From contig JAUMVD010000002.1 in the NCBI GenBank assembly GCA_030530285.1, positions 21,533 to 85,532 on the forward strand: DNA of 64,000 nt, given 5' to 3'. The DNA comes from Bacillota bacterium (GTDB lineage Bacteria > Bacillota > Clostridia > Peptostreptococcales > Anaerovoracaceae). Positions 8,583 to 17,331 of the stretch are shown here, piece after piece. The first letter of the stretch is position 1, and each line of letters begins with the position of its first letter. A model generated the notes under the pieces. It ran no database searches. It had not been told where the DNA came from and worked only from the letters and a program-made list of their open reading frames with translations. The position numbers and the translations under genes were made by a program.

Positions 8583-8730
8583 GAGACTTTTCCGCTTACG
8601 CAGATAAGTCTCATCAATTACGATCATGCCAGAACGCCATTGGCGCACGAGATTGTTGACATCATCACAGCCTCGCCTGCAGGTTTTCCCCGGAAGCGGC
8701 TGCTGACTACTCCCTTAACTTGATAGACTA
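8583..8730 (-). promoter_or_regulatory. yybP-ykoY manganese riboswitch with terminator expression platform
   Basis: The minus strand carries the conserved yybP-ykoY core: AAGGGAGTAG at 8707-8716, later GCGAGGCTG and GTCAACAATCTCG, and TGATGAGACT at 8607-8616 as the 3-prime half. P1 pairs AGTCTATCA (8721-8729) with TGATGAGACT. The 3-prime P1 strand overlaps GAGACTT (8606-8612), which can instead pair with AAGTCTC (8583-8589) to form a hairpin followed by seven T residues (8576-8582). Mn2+ binding would stabilise P1, prevent the terminator and switch terC-mntP on. Motif and platform are seen directly; ligand specificity follows from the known family. Confidence 0.93.
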
Positions 8731-8789
8731 TTTTTAACACATTGCGTGAGTTTTTTCAAGCATTAAAAAAATGATGTTTCGATGTTTTT

Positions 8790-8818
8790 TTGCATATCCG
8801 CATTTTATATTGTATAAT
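8790..8818 (+). promoter_or_regulatory. Sigma-A promoter placing transcription start at the ATG (leaderless)
   Basis: TTGCAT (8790-8795) and TATAAT (8813-8818) are 17 bases apart. The regulator ATG at 8825 begins six bases after the -10 box, where transcription normally starts. No ribosome binding site precedes the ATG. Confidence 0.75.
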
Positions 8819-8824
8819 GTCACC

Positions 8825-10177
8825 ATGAAAAACAAAGGCATTGATAATATCTACAAGATAATCGTCGAAAGTCTCGGCGAGGAAATATTCGTAAGCGACG
8901 GCAATGGAGACGTGCTCTTTGTCAATCCTGCCTCCATCGAGATCAACGAACTCGACATCGAAAACATCATCGGCAGAAACGTCAGAGATCTCGAGCGGGA
9001 GGGATACTTCTCAGAAAGCAGCACCCTCAAAGTTCTTCGTGAACGGAAACCCGTCAGCGTTCTCCAGAAGCTCAAGAACGGCAAGCGCATTATCGCAAGC
9101 GGAGTCCCAATCTACAATGAAGATGGAACGATCGATATGGTTATTACCTCTTCCCAGGACATCGATGCGGTCAATACGCTGCTGGAGACTTTGGATGAAC
9201 GGGAAGCGGAGATCGCTACCCTCCGTCGCGAACTGTATAAGAACAGTGACTTTTATGTTTCCGATCCCGCCACGGTGAAACTCAAGGCAGCGATGGACAA
9301 AGTCGCTTCCCTTGACGTACCTGTACTGATCACGGGAGAATCAGGAACAGGCAAACAGGTCGCCGCCAGGCATATCCACTTCTTCGGCAAGCGCAGAGAA
9401 AAACCGATCCTTACCGTGAACTGCTCATCCTCTGATGAGTCTGCGCTGGAGAAGGAAATCTTCGGATATGAGATGGAATCCGCCGGCGACGGACAGACGA
9501 AACTGGGCAAGCTGGATCTGGCTTCCGGAGGGACCCTGGTATTCAACAATGTGGCATTTCTGCCTTTGAAACTGCAGTCAAAGCTTTTTGAATATCTGGA
9601 AACCGGCAGATTCCACAGAACCGGCGGTTCGGAATCCGTCTCCTCATCGGCCAGAATTATCGCCATAACGAGAAAGGATCTGCAGTCCATGTGCGACGAA
9701 GACACATTCCTGAGATCCCTGTACTACAAAATCAGTCCGGTTCACATCAACATACCGCCTCTCAGAAGCAGAGTCAAAGATATCCCGTATCTGTCAAACC
9801 AGTACGTGACCATGTTCAACGAGAAGTATCACACGAAGAAGATTCTCAGCAAGGACGCTCTGGGCGTACTGACCTCACATACCTGGCCGGGAAATCTCAT
9901 CGAGCTTGACCGCACCATCGAAAGCGCATACATTATGACAGATGAACCGGTAATCAAGGGTGATACGATTTATACCGCCATTCACGGGCAAAGCGACGTC
10001 AGCGGCAATAAGGGCAAGGTCTACTGTGAGGATATCATTCCGCTCAAGGAAGCCAAGCACCTCCTGGAGGAACAGCTTGTCAAGAGAGCTTATGAAATCT
10101 ATAAGACCACGCACAAGACCGCCGAAGTCCTGGGCGTTAACCAGTCCACGGTATCACGCATACTGCGCAAGTATTAG
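8825..10177 (+). CDS. PAS-AAA+-HTH regulator of TyrR type with degenerate ATPase motifs
   Basis: This DNA-binding regulator of 450 residues has a PAS domain at about 10-115, an AAA+ central domain at about 150-385, and a Fis/TyrR-like helix-turn-helix at about 416-450 (VLGVNQSTVSRIL). Walker A is close to normal (GESGTGKQ at about 169-176). The Walker B region reads LVFNNV instead of the usual LFLDE-type sequence, and the GAFTGA loop needed to contact sigma-54 is absent. It therefore probably does not activate sigma-54 polymerase and may not hydrolyse ATP. I start at 8825 because the upstream in-frame ATG at 8771 precedes the promoter. The end overlaps the convergent sirtuin gene by 4 bases. 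Confidence 0.85.
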   Translation: MKNKGIDNIYKIIVESLGEEIFVSDGNGDVLFVNPASIEINELDIENIIGRNVRDLEREGYFSESSTLKVLRERKPVSVLQKLKNGKRIIASGVPIYNEDGTIDMVITSSQDIDAVNTLLETLDEREAEIATLRRELYKNSDFYVSDPATVKLKAAMDKVASLDVPVLITGESGTGKQVAARHIHFFGKRREKPILTVNCSSSDESALEKEIFGYEMESAGDGQTKLGKLDLASGGTLVFNNVAFLPLKLQSKLFEYLETGRFHRTGGSESVSSSARIIAITRKDLQSMCDEDTFLRSLYYKISPVHINIPPLRSRVKDIPYLSNQYVTMFNEKYHTKKILSKDALGVLTSHTWPGNLIELDRTIESAYIMTDEPVIKGDTIYTAIHGQSDVSGNKGKVYCEDIIPLKEAKHLLEEQLVKRAYEIYKTTHKTAEVLGVNQSTVSRILRKY

Positions 10178-10914
10178 AGGTTGTCTACCGCCTCTCCCAG
10201 TACTTCGCCGATCGCATCGTTTATGACCAGATCAGCCTTTCCATCAAAGGCGGTCTGGCTTTTGTTTATCAGAACCAGTTTGTTGCCGTTGAAGTAATGT
10301 ACGAATCCCGCAGCCGGATATACTACCAGAGACGTTCCTCCGATGATCAGTGTATCCGCCGAACGGATCGCATCAATTGCGCCCGTTATCTGATCCTCAT
10401 CCAGCGATTCCTCATAGAGCACCACGTCAGGTTTGACTATGCCGCCGCATTTCTGACACTTCGGTATGCTGCCATCGCAGTTTGCCGGATCCATGATATA
10501 GTCCAGATCGTACGACTCTCCACATTCCATGCAGTAATTTCTGAGAACGGATCCGTGCAGTTCATAGACGGTCTTGCTGCCTGCCATCTGGTGAAGCCCA
10601 TCAATATTCTGTGTGGCGATGGCTTTGAGTTTGCCCATCTCTTCCAGACGGGCAAGCGCGATATGCGCCTTGTTCGGTTTGGCGTCTCGATAGATCAGAT
10701 TCTTCTTATAGTAATCAAAGAATGTCTCCGTATCGCGCATAAAAAATGAGTGGGATATCATCTGTTCCGGCGACATGCCGTAATCCTTCTTCGCGTTATA
10801 CAGTCCCTGTTCCGATCGGAAATCGGGGATGTTGCTCTCGGTGGAAACGCCTGCCCCTCCGAAAAAAACGATATTGCTGCTTTCTTTCAGAATTTTAGTA
10901 AGTTCTTCGTACAT
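10174..10914 (-). CDS. SIR2-family NAD-dependent protein deacylase
   Basis: This sirtuin of 246 residues removes acyl groups from lysines using NAD+. Visible motifs are GGAGVSTESNIPDFRS (NAD binding), TQNIDGLH, the catalytic histidine in ELHGSV, and two zinc-binding CxxC pairs (CMEC and CQKC). Length is typical of bacterial CobB/SrtN proteins. It is the last gene of a long minus-strand series and starts behind GAGGAGG, one base past the MFS permease stop. Its stop codon overlaps that of the convergent regulator gene. Confidence 0.94.
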   Translation of the reverse strand: MYEELTKILKESSNIVFFGGAGVSTESNIPDFRSEQGLYNAKKDYGMSPEQMISHSFFMRDTETFFDYYKKNLIYRDAKPNKAHIALARLEEMGKLKAIATQNIDGLHQMAGSKTVYELHGSVLRNYCMECGESYDLDYIMDPANCDGSIPKCQKCGGIVKPDVVLYEESLDEDQITGAIDAIRSADTLIIGGTSLVVYPAAGFVHYFNGNKLVLINKSQTAFDGKADLVINDAIGEVLGEAVDNL

Positions 10915-10915
10915 C

Positions 10916-12142
10916 TCATTTCCTCCTCACCTTGTCAATAACTGCTATTATGAGCGCCGCGCCGGCAGCGGTGGCCAGTGTGGCAATGAATGTCAGCGTC
11001 TTAGCTCCGGCTATATCCAGAATCCATCCTCCCAGCAAGCTGGAAAATATGGTCGTCAACGTGATCATCGTGGTGAACAGTGCCTGTCCTTTGACCGCTT
11101 CACCTCTGCTCATGATCTCATCGGTAAAATACACCATACCCGGGAGAAACAGAGCGAAAGAAACAATCTGAAACAGCTGTCCCGCGTAGAGCATCGCCAC
11201 GGATTCCGCGATCCAGCAGATCGCGATCTTGATGGTGAACCCGATGGCGGCGACTTTGAGCAGAAACTGACAGGAAAAATGTTTTTTGATGTTTTTGAAG
11301 AATACCATGGTGGGTATTTCCAAAAACGCCATCACGGCCAGGATCCTGCCCATATCTTCCGTAGATCCGCCCACATTGTCCACGATCTGCGCCATGTAAT
11401 TATTCAATATCGCATTGCTGAAGAATATGCCTACGACACCGATGTTTACGATAAAAAACATCTTGTTCCTGCGGATAAACTGTATCAGTGTGATGGTGTC
11501 CTCTCCCTGATCGTCCGCAGACTCCCTGCCACGCAGCGACGGCAGATTCAGTTTTTTGTTCTTGTCAAAGCTCCTCTTGGTCAGAATCAGGCTGACTAAG
11601 AGAAACAGACATATCAATTCACCGCTTACCGGCATGACCGCGATTCCCAGATGGTCCACCAAGGTGCCCAGTATCGCGACGAATATGGAATACGCTAAAG
11701 ATCCCACAGATCTGGCGATGCCGAAATTGATCGGCACGCCGCAGTCCTCCAGCCGGAAAGCCAGAGAATTGAACAATGGCTGCAGCACCGTGTGGAACGC
11801 AATCAGCAGGACGAACACCGCGCAAAGCGCTACGGTTCCGCCCCTGAAGGCGAACATGCCCAGGGTAAACACCATCATCAGCACCGTCATGATCTCCGTC
11901 ACGCCGATGACGCCAAGCCGTTTGGACCTGTCGGTAAAGTCGGCGATGAGGGGCTGCATGATAAAGGCCAGCACGTTGGCCGCTGCCAGCGTGATTCCGA
12001 TCTGTGAATTGGAATAGCCCCTGGCGAGCATAAAAACTGAGGCAAAACTGCTTACTACCGCATATAGCATCCAGTATGCCCCAAAAATTGATCCGTATTC
12101 AGTATTTAATATTGTTGTCCGCTTCTTCATACTACAGGTCAT
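10916..12142 (-). CDS. Major facilitator superfamily permease
   Basis: This is a 12-helix membrane transporter of about 404-408 residues. An ARGYSNSQIG stretch lies in the first loop and a charged central loop (about 185-215) joins the two halves. The substrate is unknown. Two starts are possible. The ATG at 12142 lies within the glnA end, and the ATG at 12130 lies one base past the glnA stop; the latter gives the cleaner N-terminus MKKRTT. Neither has a strong ribosome binding site, which points to coupling with glnA translation. The sirtuin gene follows immediately. Confidence 0.85.
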   Translation of the reverse strand: MTCSMKKRTTILNTEYGSIFGAYWMLYAVVSSFASVFMLARGYSNSQIGITLAAANVLAFIMQPLIADFTDRSKRLGVIGVTEIMTVLMMVFTLGMFAFRGGTVALCAVFVLLIAFHTVLQPLFNSLAFRLEDCGVPINFGIARSVGSLAYSIFVAILGTLVDHLGIAVMPVSGELICLFLLVSLILTKRSFDKNKKLNLPSLRGRESADDQGEDTITLIQFIRRNKMFFIVNIGVVGIFFSNAILNNYMAQIVDNVGGSTEDMGRILAVMAFLEIPTMVFFKNIKKHFSCQFLLKVAAIGFTIKIAICWIAESVAMLYAGQLFQIVSFALFLPGMVYFTDEIMSRGEAVKGQALFTTMITLTTIFSSLLGGWILDIAGAKTLTFIATLATAAGAALIIAVIDKVRRK

Positions 12143-13568
12143 AATACAGCGAAAACTCTGCAGGATGCGGTATGGAATTGACCTTATTAAAGTCGGCTTT
12201 TTTCTTTTCGATCCACAGATCGATCAGTTCCTTCGGGAACACTCCGCCGACAGTCAGATAATCATGATCCGCCTCCAGCGCATCAAGCGCGTCCATGAGA
12301 TTTCTCGGCAGAGACTTGACTTCTTTTTTCTGCTCGTCCGTCAGATCATAGAGATTGAAATCGTATGGACCCCAGCCGCCATCCATGGCATTGATCTTAT
12401 TCTTGACACCGTCGATGCCGGCCATGAGTATGGCCGCATACGCATAGTACGGGTTCGCAGTCCCGTCAGGGTTTCTGAGCTCGAATCTCTTGGCTTCAGG
12501 AGATTTGGCGTAGGCCGGAATCCTGATGACGGAGCTCCTGTTGGCCGTGGCGAAACCGATCGTTACCGGCGCCTCGAATCCCGGCACCAGTCTCTTATAG
12601 GAATTGGTCGACGGGTTCGTGAAGGCGCAAAGGCTCGGCGCATGCTTCAGAATGCCGCCCATGAACTGCAGCGCCAGTTCCGAAAGCCCTGAGTAGCCGT
12701 TCTTATCATAGAACAGCGGTTTTCCATCCTTGAACAAATGCATGTGCACGTGCAGTCCGCTTCCCGCCTCATCGTAAATCGGCTTTGGCAGGAACGTGGC
12801 CGTTCTGTCATCCTCAACGGCTGTATTCTTAATGATATATTTCGTTGCCATGGTGGCATCTGCCATCTCGGTGAGCTCTCCCAGTTCCACTTCGATTTCG
12901 ACCTGTCCCGGGCCGCCCACTTCATGGTGATGGTATTTGACCTTGATGCCCCAGTCTTCCATGGTCATGCACATTTTCGCTCTGCTGTTATAGGTGATGT
13001 CCTGAGGGATATCCGCGTGATAACCGCGCTTGCGTCCCACCTGATAGCCTTTGTTTCTGATATCGTCTTCTATGGCGGAATTCCACTCGGCCTGGCTCGT
13101 ATCCACCTCGCAGAAGACAGACTGTTCCTGCACCTGATACGCCACGCGGTCAAACAGATAAAACTCGAATTCAGGACCGATGATCATCTGATCTGCTATG
13201 CCTTCACTTCTCATATACTGTTCCGCGGCCAGAGAGACATTCCTCGGATACTGATCGAAAGGTCTGTTCTCCGGTTCATCGATAACGTAGACATCCCCCA
13301 TCATGGTGATGGTAGGGACAGATACGAATTTGTCCACGATGGCGGTCTTAAGGTTCGGTATAAATACCATGTCTGATTTCTCGATCGGCGCATAGCCGTA
13401 GTTGGAGCCATCGAATCCGATGCCTGCCGTCATGGTCTCCTCCGTGAACCTGTCTACCGGAATCGACAGATGTCTCCATCTGCCCTCCAGATCCACCATC
13501 TTGAAATCCACCATCTGGATGTCATTTTCTTCAATAAATTTCTTTACCTCTTTTACCGACTCGAACAT
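12132..13568 (-). CDS. glnA: Type I glutamine synthetase
   Basis: The protein of 478 residues makes glutamine from glutamate, ammonia and ATP as a dodecamer. The beta-grasp N-terminal region (GIGFDGSNYGY) and the catalytic domain motifs (IGPEFEFYLFD, HHHEVGGPGQVEIE, GLHVHMHL, NRSSVIRIPAY) are all present. The C-terminal region contains NLYDL, and the protein ends PHPAEFSLYYDL. This resembles the GSI-beta class, in which the NLYDLP tyrosine can be adenylylated, more than the shorter GSI-alpha enzymes common in Firmicutes. No glnE or glnR is in the window. A clear AGGAG site precedes the ATG. Confidence 0.95.
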   Translation of the reverse strand: MFESVKEVKKFIEENDIQMVDFKMVDLEGRWRHLSIPVDRFTEETMTAGIGFDGSNYGYAPIEKSDMVFIPNLKTAIVDKFVSVPTITMMGDVYVIDEPENRPFDQYPRNVSLAAEQYMRSEGIADQMIIGPEFEFYLFDRVAYQVQEQSVFCEVDTSQAEWNSAIEDDIRNKGYQVGRKRGYHADIPQDITYNSRAKMCMTMEDWGIKVKYHHHEVGGPGQVEIEVELGELTEMADATMATKYIIKNTAVEDDRTATFLPKPIYDEAGSGLHVHMHLFKDGKPLFYDKNGYSGLSELALQFMGGILKHAPSLCAFTNPSTNSYKRLVPGFEAPVTIGFATANRSSVIRIPAYAKSPEAKRFELRNPDGTANPYYAYAAILMAGIDGVKNKINAMDGGWGPYDFNLYDLTDEQKKEVKSLPRNLMDALDALEADHDYLTVGGVFPKELIDLWIEKKKADFNKVNSIPHPAEFSLYYDL

Positions 13569-13577
13569 TGCTTTCTC

Positions 13578-13964
13578 CTATACTCTTTCTTCAAACTCCC
13601 GCTTGCAGTGCGGACATCTGATCTTTATATTGCCAGCCCCTACGGGCACTCTTAACTTCTCCTTGCAGTACGGGCAGATGAGAACCCTCTTGCCTTCTTT
13701 GGCAGCCTTTCGGTCCTTCATGCCGGTCCTGATGGATCCGCCCCCGCCTGTGAATTTGGACTTCAGCTCCAGGTATTTCATGTTTTCCTGCTGCCGTTTG
13801 GCGAATGACCTGGAAAAGGCTCTGCAGTACATTATAATCAGCAGGACTATGGTAAGCCATGTCAGGATCCGGATCCTGGCAAACAGATTGACTATGATCA
13901 AAGCCAGTGTCAGGTACATGATGAATCTGTTGAGCTGATCCATTCCATATCTTCCGTTCATCAT
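13578..13964 (-). CDS. Small membrane protein with C-terminal zinc ribbon
   Basis: The 128-residue protein has two hydrophobic helices at about 13-47 and a basic linker. A four-cysteine zinc ribbon ends the protein, with CPYC and CPHC pairs separated by about 20 residues. I recognise no named function. It lies between metH (4-base overlap) and glnA (9-base gap), so it is co-transcribed. The cytoplasmic zinc ribbon after two membrane helices suggests a protein- or nucleic-acid-binding accessory, but no specific role can be inferred. Confidence 0.8.
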   Translation of the reverse strand: MMNGRYGMDQLNRFIMYLTLALIIVNLFARIRILTWLTIVLLIIMYCRAFSRSFAKRQQENMKYLELKSKFTGGGGSIRTGMKDRKAAKEGKRVLICPYCKEKLRVPVGAGNIKIRCPHCKREFEERV

Positions 13965-16408
13965 TTTTCTATCCTCGTTTTCTGATCGTCATTACTGTCA
14001 AAAACATCTCTCGCCGCCTGCACCGACCTCATGGCGTCGCTGCAGTAAAAGTCGGCTCCCATCTCCGCCGCGTAGTCCTCGGTAAGAACCGCGCCTCCGA
14101 CCATGACTTTGCAGTCCGGCGCCTCCTCTCTCAGCATTTTGATCGTATCTCCCATGCTGGAGAGCGTCGTCGTCATCAGGGCGCTGAGACCCACCAGCTT
14201 GATGTCCTTTTCTTTGACCGTCTCGATCACCTTTTCTTTCGGAACGTCCCGGCCCAGATCGATCATCTTGAACCCGTAGTTTTCCATGATGACTTTGACG
14301 ATGTTCTTGCCGATATCGTGTATGTCGCCTCTGACGGTGGCGATAACCACTTCGCCCTTTGACTCTTCTGTCTGGCCAGTGTCCAGCAGGTTTTTCTTGA
14401 TCACATCAAATCCGGCCTGCGCCGCCTGAGCTGCCTGCATCATCTGCGGCAGGAATATCTCGCCCTTTTCGAAGCCTTTGCCCACTTTATCGAGGGCAGG
14501 GATCAGATAGTCATTGACGATGGCTATGCCGTCGTGATCTGCCAGAAGTCCTCTGACCTCCTCCGCCGTTTCCCTTTCGAGTCCGTTGAGGACGTGATAA
14601 AGCAGCCTCTCTTCGACTGATCCTTCAGACGCTGACGCAGCTGCCGGAGCCTTTGCCGCACCGGAGGATCTGCTCAGTTTCGAAAGCTGGCTGTCACCGA
14701 ATCTTTCGATAAATTGAACCGCGTTTTCGTCCTTGTTCTTGAGCACGTTAAACGCGTATATGGCCGCCATCATGTCCTCATCATTCGGGTTGATGATCGG
14801 CATGGTCAGACCGTTTTCCAGGGCCATGGTCAGAAATGTTCTGTTGACAACCGGCCGGATCGGCAGACCGAAACTGACATTGGAGACTCCAAGGGCTGTA
14901 TTCAGACCGAACACTTCATCGATCATCCTTACGGTCTTCAGGGTCTCGTTGACTTCCTTTTGCTGCGCGGAAACGGTCAGCGTCAGGCAGTCGATAATGA
15001 TATCTCTTCGGGGTATCCCGTATTCTTCTGCTTTTTTGATGATTCTCTCCGCGATCCTGAATCTCTGCTCGGCGGTTTCCGGAATTCCGGTATCGTCCAG
15101 CGTCAGTCCGATGACTGCGGCGCCGTATTTTTTGACGATCGGAAGTATGCTGTCCAAAGCCTCCGCTTCGCCGTTGATGGAGTTGACGATGGCCTTGCCG
15201 TTATACACTCTGAGTCCCGCTTCGATGACCTGCGGATTTGCCGAATCGATCTGGAGGGGCACATTGGTGACGGACTGGAGTTTCTTGATCAACGGGCCGA
15301 TCGCCGCGGCTTCATCCAGTCCCGGAACGCCCACGTTGACGTCCAGAATCTCCGCTCCGGCTTCTGTCTGTTCCAGCACTTTGAGCGCGACATAATCGTA
15401 ATCCCCGTCCAGCAAAGCCTGCTTCAGCTTCTTCTTGCCGGTAGGATTCAGTCTCTCCCCGATCACGGTAACGTGGTCCACCGTGACGGCTTTGCTGCCG
15501 CTGCAGACCGTGAGAAGGCCTTTGGCTGGATCCGCGCTATCCGGCGCTTCGATCTCGCCAATCTCATTTCTGATCTCCGCCAGGCCGCGGATGTATTCGG
15601 GATCGGTTCCGCAGCATCCGCCTACCATGGAAACGCCGGCTTCCATGAATTTCTTCATCTCAGCGACGAACTGTCCGCAGTCGATATCGTATGTACCGGT
15701 CTGGGGATCGGGAAGCCCCGCGTTCGGTTTAGCGAATACCGGCAGATCGGTATAGGACATGAGTTCTTTGATCATCGGCAGTATCTGCACCGGCCCCAGA
15801 GAACAGTTGATGCCGATGGCGTCTGCCCCCAGTCCTTCCGCGGTTACCGCAAAGGCCTTCAGGCTGGTTCCGGTAAATGTCCTGCCGTTTTCCTCAAATG
15901 ACATGGATACGATGACCGGCATCTGCGAGTTTTCCTTCGCCGCCAGCAGCGCCGCCTTGGTCTCGTACAGATCCGTCATGGTTTCTATGACAACAAAATC
16001 AGCGCCCGCAGCCTCTCCTGCCCGCACTAATTCCGCGAAAAAGTCATAGGCCTCCTCAAAGGTTTTCGTCCCCATCGGTTCCAGCAGCTGTCCCTGCGGT
16101 CCCATGTCCAGTCCGGCGATAACGGCTCTTCCCTGCGCCGCCGCCTCATCACGAACCTTGATCGTCGGAGCCATGAGCCCCGCGACGATCTCTTCCAGGC
16201 TTGCGCCCATTTTCGCTATTTTTTCTCTGTTCAGATTAAATGTAGGAGCGTATAATGCGTCAGATCCCGCCTCCACATACATACGCTGTATTTTCTCTAC
16301 TATATCAGGATTCTCGTATGCGAACTGGGTCGTGTCCTCTCCCGGTTTGATCCCGTTTCTCTGGAACATCGTCCCCATCGCTCCATCCAGAATCAGTACT
16401 CTCGACAT
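13961..16408 (-). CDS. metH: Cobalamin-dependent methionine synthase (no reactivation domain)
   Basis: The protein of 815 residues transfers a methyl group from methyltetrahydrofolate to homocysteine. Domains in order are a homocysteine-binding barrel (about 1-290, zinc ligands in GINCSLGP and GGCCGTDP), a pterin-binding barrel (about 310-580), a helical cap, and a B12-binding Rossmann domain with DIHDIGKN near residue 696. The C-terminal SAM-dependent reactivation domain of E. coli MetH is absent, so a separate reactivase would be needed. This is the usual state in anaerobic Clostridia. The gene overlaps both its neighbours. Confidence 0.95.
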   Translation of the reverse strand: MSRVLILDGAMGTMFQRNGIKPGEDTTQFAYENPDIVEKIQRMYVEAGSDALYAPTFNLNREKIAKMGASLEEIVAGLMAPTIKVRDEAAAQGRAVIAGLDMGPQGQLLEPMGTKTFEEAYDFFAELVRAGEAAGADFVVIETMTDLYETKAALLAAKENSQMPVIVSMSFEENGRTFTGTSLKAFAVTAEGLGADAIGINCSLGPVQILPMIKELMSYTDLPVFAKPNAGLPDPQTGTYDIDCGQFVAEMKKFMEAGVSMVGGCCGTDPEYIRGLAEIRNEIGEIEAPDSADPAKGLLTVCSGSKAVTVDHVTVIGERLNPTGKKKLKQALLDGDYDYVALKVLEQTEAGAEILDVNVGVPGLDEAAAIGPLIKKLQSVTNVPLQIDSANPQVIEAGLRVYNGKAIVNSINGEAEALDSILPIVKKYGAAVIGLTLDDTGIPETAEQRFRIAERIIKKAEEYGIPRRDIIIDCLTLTVSAQQKEVNETLKTVRMIDEVFGLNTALGVSNVSFGLPIRPVVNRTFLTMALENGLTMPIINPNDEDMMAAIYAFNVLKNKDENAVQFIERFGDSQLSKLSRSSGAAKAPAAASASEGSVEERLLYHVLNGLERETAEEVRGLLADHDGIAIVNDYLIPALDKVGKGFEKGEIFLPQMMQAAQAAQAGFDVIKKNLLDTGQTEESKGEVVIATVRGDIHDIGKNIVKVIMENYGFKMIDLGRDVPKEKVIETVKEKDIKLVGLSALMTTTLSSMGDTIKMLREEAPDCKVMVGGAVLTEDYAAEMGADFYCSDAMRSVQAARDVFDSNDDQKTRIEK

Positions 16409-16941
16409 AAAAGCCCCTTTGCTACTTCATCTCTTACCTGCGCGCCTTTGAGATCTTCCACCAGCTTCAGCGCGAATTCCATCGCCAGCGCAGGTCCCTG
16501 TCCTGTGATAACATTTCCGTCTTTGGTAACGGCTTCTCCCGTTGGTGTGGCTCCCTTCAGGAATTCCTCCATTCCCGGATAAATCGTTGCGGATTTGCCC
16601 TGAAGCGCCCCGTGCGCAGCCAGAACCATAGGCGCCGCGCATATGGCGGCTAACTTTTTGCCTGCGGATGCAAAAGCTTTGATCTGCGCTTCCAGACCCT
16701 TGTGCTCCTGCAGATTGGATGCTCCCGGCATTCCTCCCGGCAGCACGATCATCTCGCAGCTGTCGTAATCCGCCTCACCGAAGAGCATATCCGTCTTGAC
16801 GGCAATTTCGTGAGTGCCCGTAACGATATACTCATCCGTCATTGACACTGTCATGACCTTGCATTCCGCTCTTCTCAGCACATCCACGATCGTCAGCGCT
16901 TCTACTTCTTCAAATCCTTCAGCTATGTGTACGTAAACCAT
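16393..16941 (-). CDS. DJ-1/PfpI-family protein
   Basis: This class I glutamine-amidotransferase-like protein of 182 residues has IVLPGGMPGASNL and the nucleophile elbow AAICAAPMVLA, with cysteine near residue 102. The fold includes chaperones, deglycases and proteases, and the biochemical role here is open. It resembles the YajL/DJ-1 branch. Its end overlaps the metH start by 16 bases, and its start overlaps the metalloprotease gene by 23 bases, so the three genes are coupled. Confidence 0.88.
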   Translation of the reverse strand: MVYVHIAEGFEEVEALTIVDVLRRAECKVMTVSMTDEYIVTGTHEIAVKTDMLFGEADYDSCEMIVLPGGMPGASNLQEHKGLEAQIKAFASAGKKLAAICAAPMVLAAHGALQGKSATIYPGMEEFLKGATPTGEAVTKDGNVITGQGPALAMEFALKLVEDLKGAQVRDEVAKGLLCREY

Positions 16942-17302
16942 GTCTCAAATACTCCTCTATCTGTTTCTGGTCCTTGATCTCCAGACCTCTCTCACCGGCC
17001 AGAGATTCTATGTGATGCGTGAATTCGTGATACAACACTTCCCTCATCTTATCGACGAGCATTTCCTTCGAAGCATGGGCGAACATTTTCTCGAATGATC
17101 CATAATAGATTTCGATAAATCTACCCATGGAAGTACTCCTGTTATACGTTCCCAGTATATACAGGTCATCTGCTCTGGCATGAGGGCTCACCCTGACGTC
17201 AGGCAGGATGAGGATGCCGCCGTTTAAATCCTTGTAGAACTCTGCCGGCAGCTCCTCCGCTATGTGATCCATGATTTCCGTAAATTCATCGATATTGATC
17301 AT
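16919..17302 (-). CDS. Minimal metalloprotease-like (zincin) protein
   Basis: This 127-residue cytoplasmic protein carries the zinc-binding motif HEFTHH at about 92-97, followed by a glutamate. It fits the minimal-metalloprotease family (COG3824-like); the substrate is unknown. I start at ATG 17302 behind CAGGAAG. An upstream TTG at 17320 is possible but weaker. It begins 30 bases after the end of the broken cysteine protease gene and may be reached by the same transcript. Confidence 0.8.
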   Translation of the reverse strand: MINIDEFTEIMDHIAEELPAEFYKDLNGGILILPDVRVSPHARADDLYILGTYNRSTSMGRFIEIYYGSFEKMFAHASKEMLVDKMREVLYHEFTHHIESLAGERGLEIKDQKQIEEYLRHGLRTHS

Positions 17303-17331
17303 CGTCTTCCTGTCACCCAATTACCCTTTGA

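Noticed and set aside
8558..8617. Upstream in-frame ATG extending TerC by 20 residues
   Set aside because: It would be translated through the riboswitch terminator hairpin; the ATG at 8557 has its own GGTGG site.
8771..8824. Upstream ATG extending the PAS-AAA+ regulator by 18 residues
   Set aside because: This segment contains the -35 and -10 boxes of the gene's own promoter and gives an atypical N-terminus.
14714..15901. Long plus-strand open frame opposite metH
   Set aside because: It is an antisense shadow of a well-supported enzyme gene, with no ribosome binding site and no recognisable protein features.
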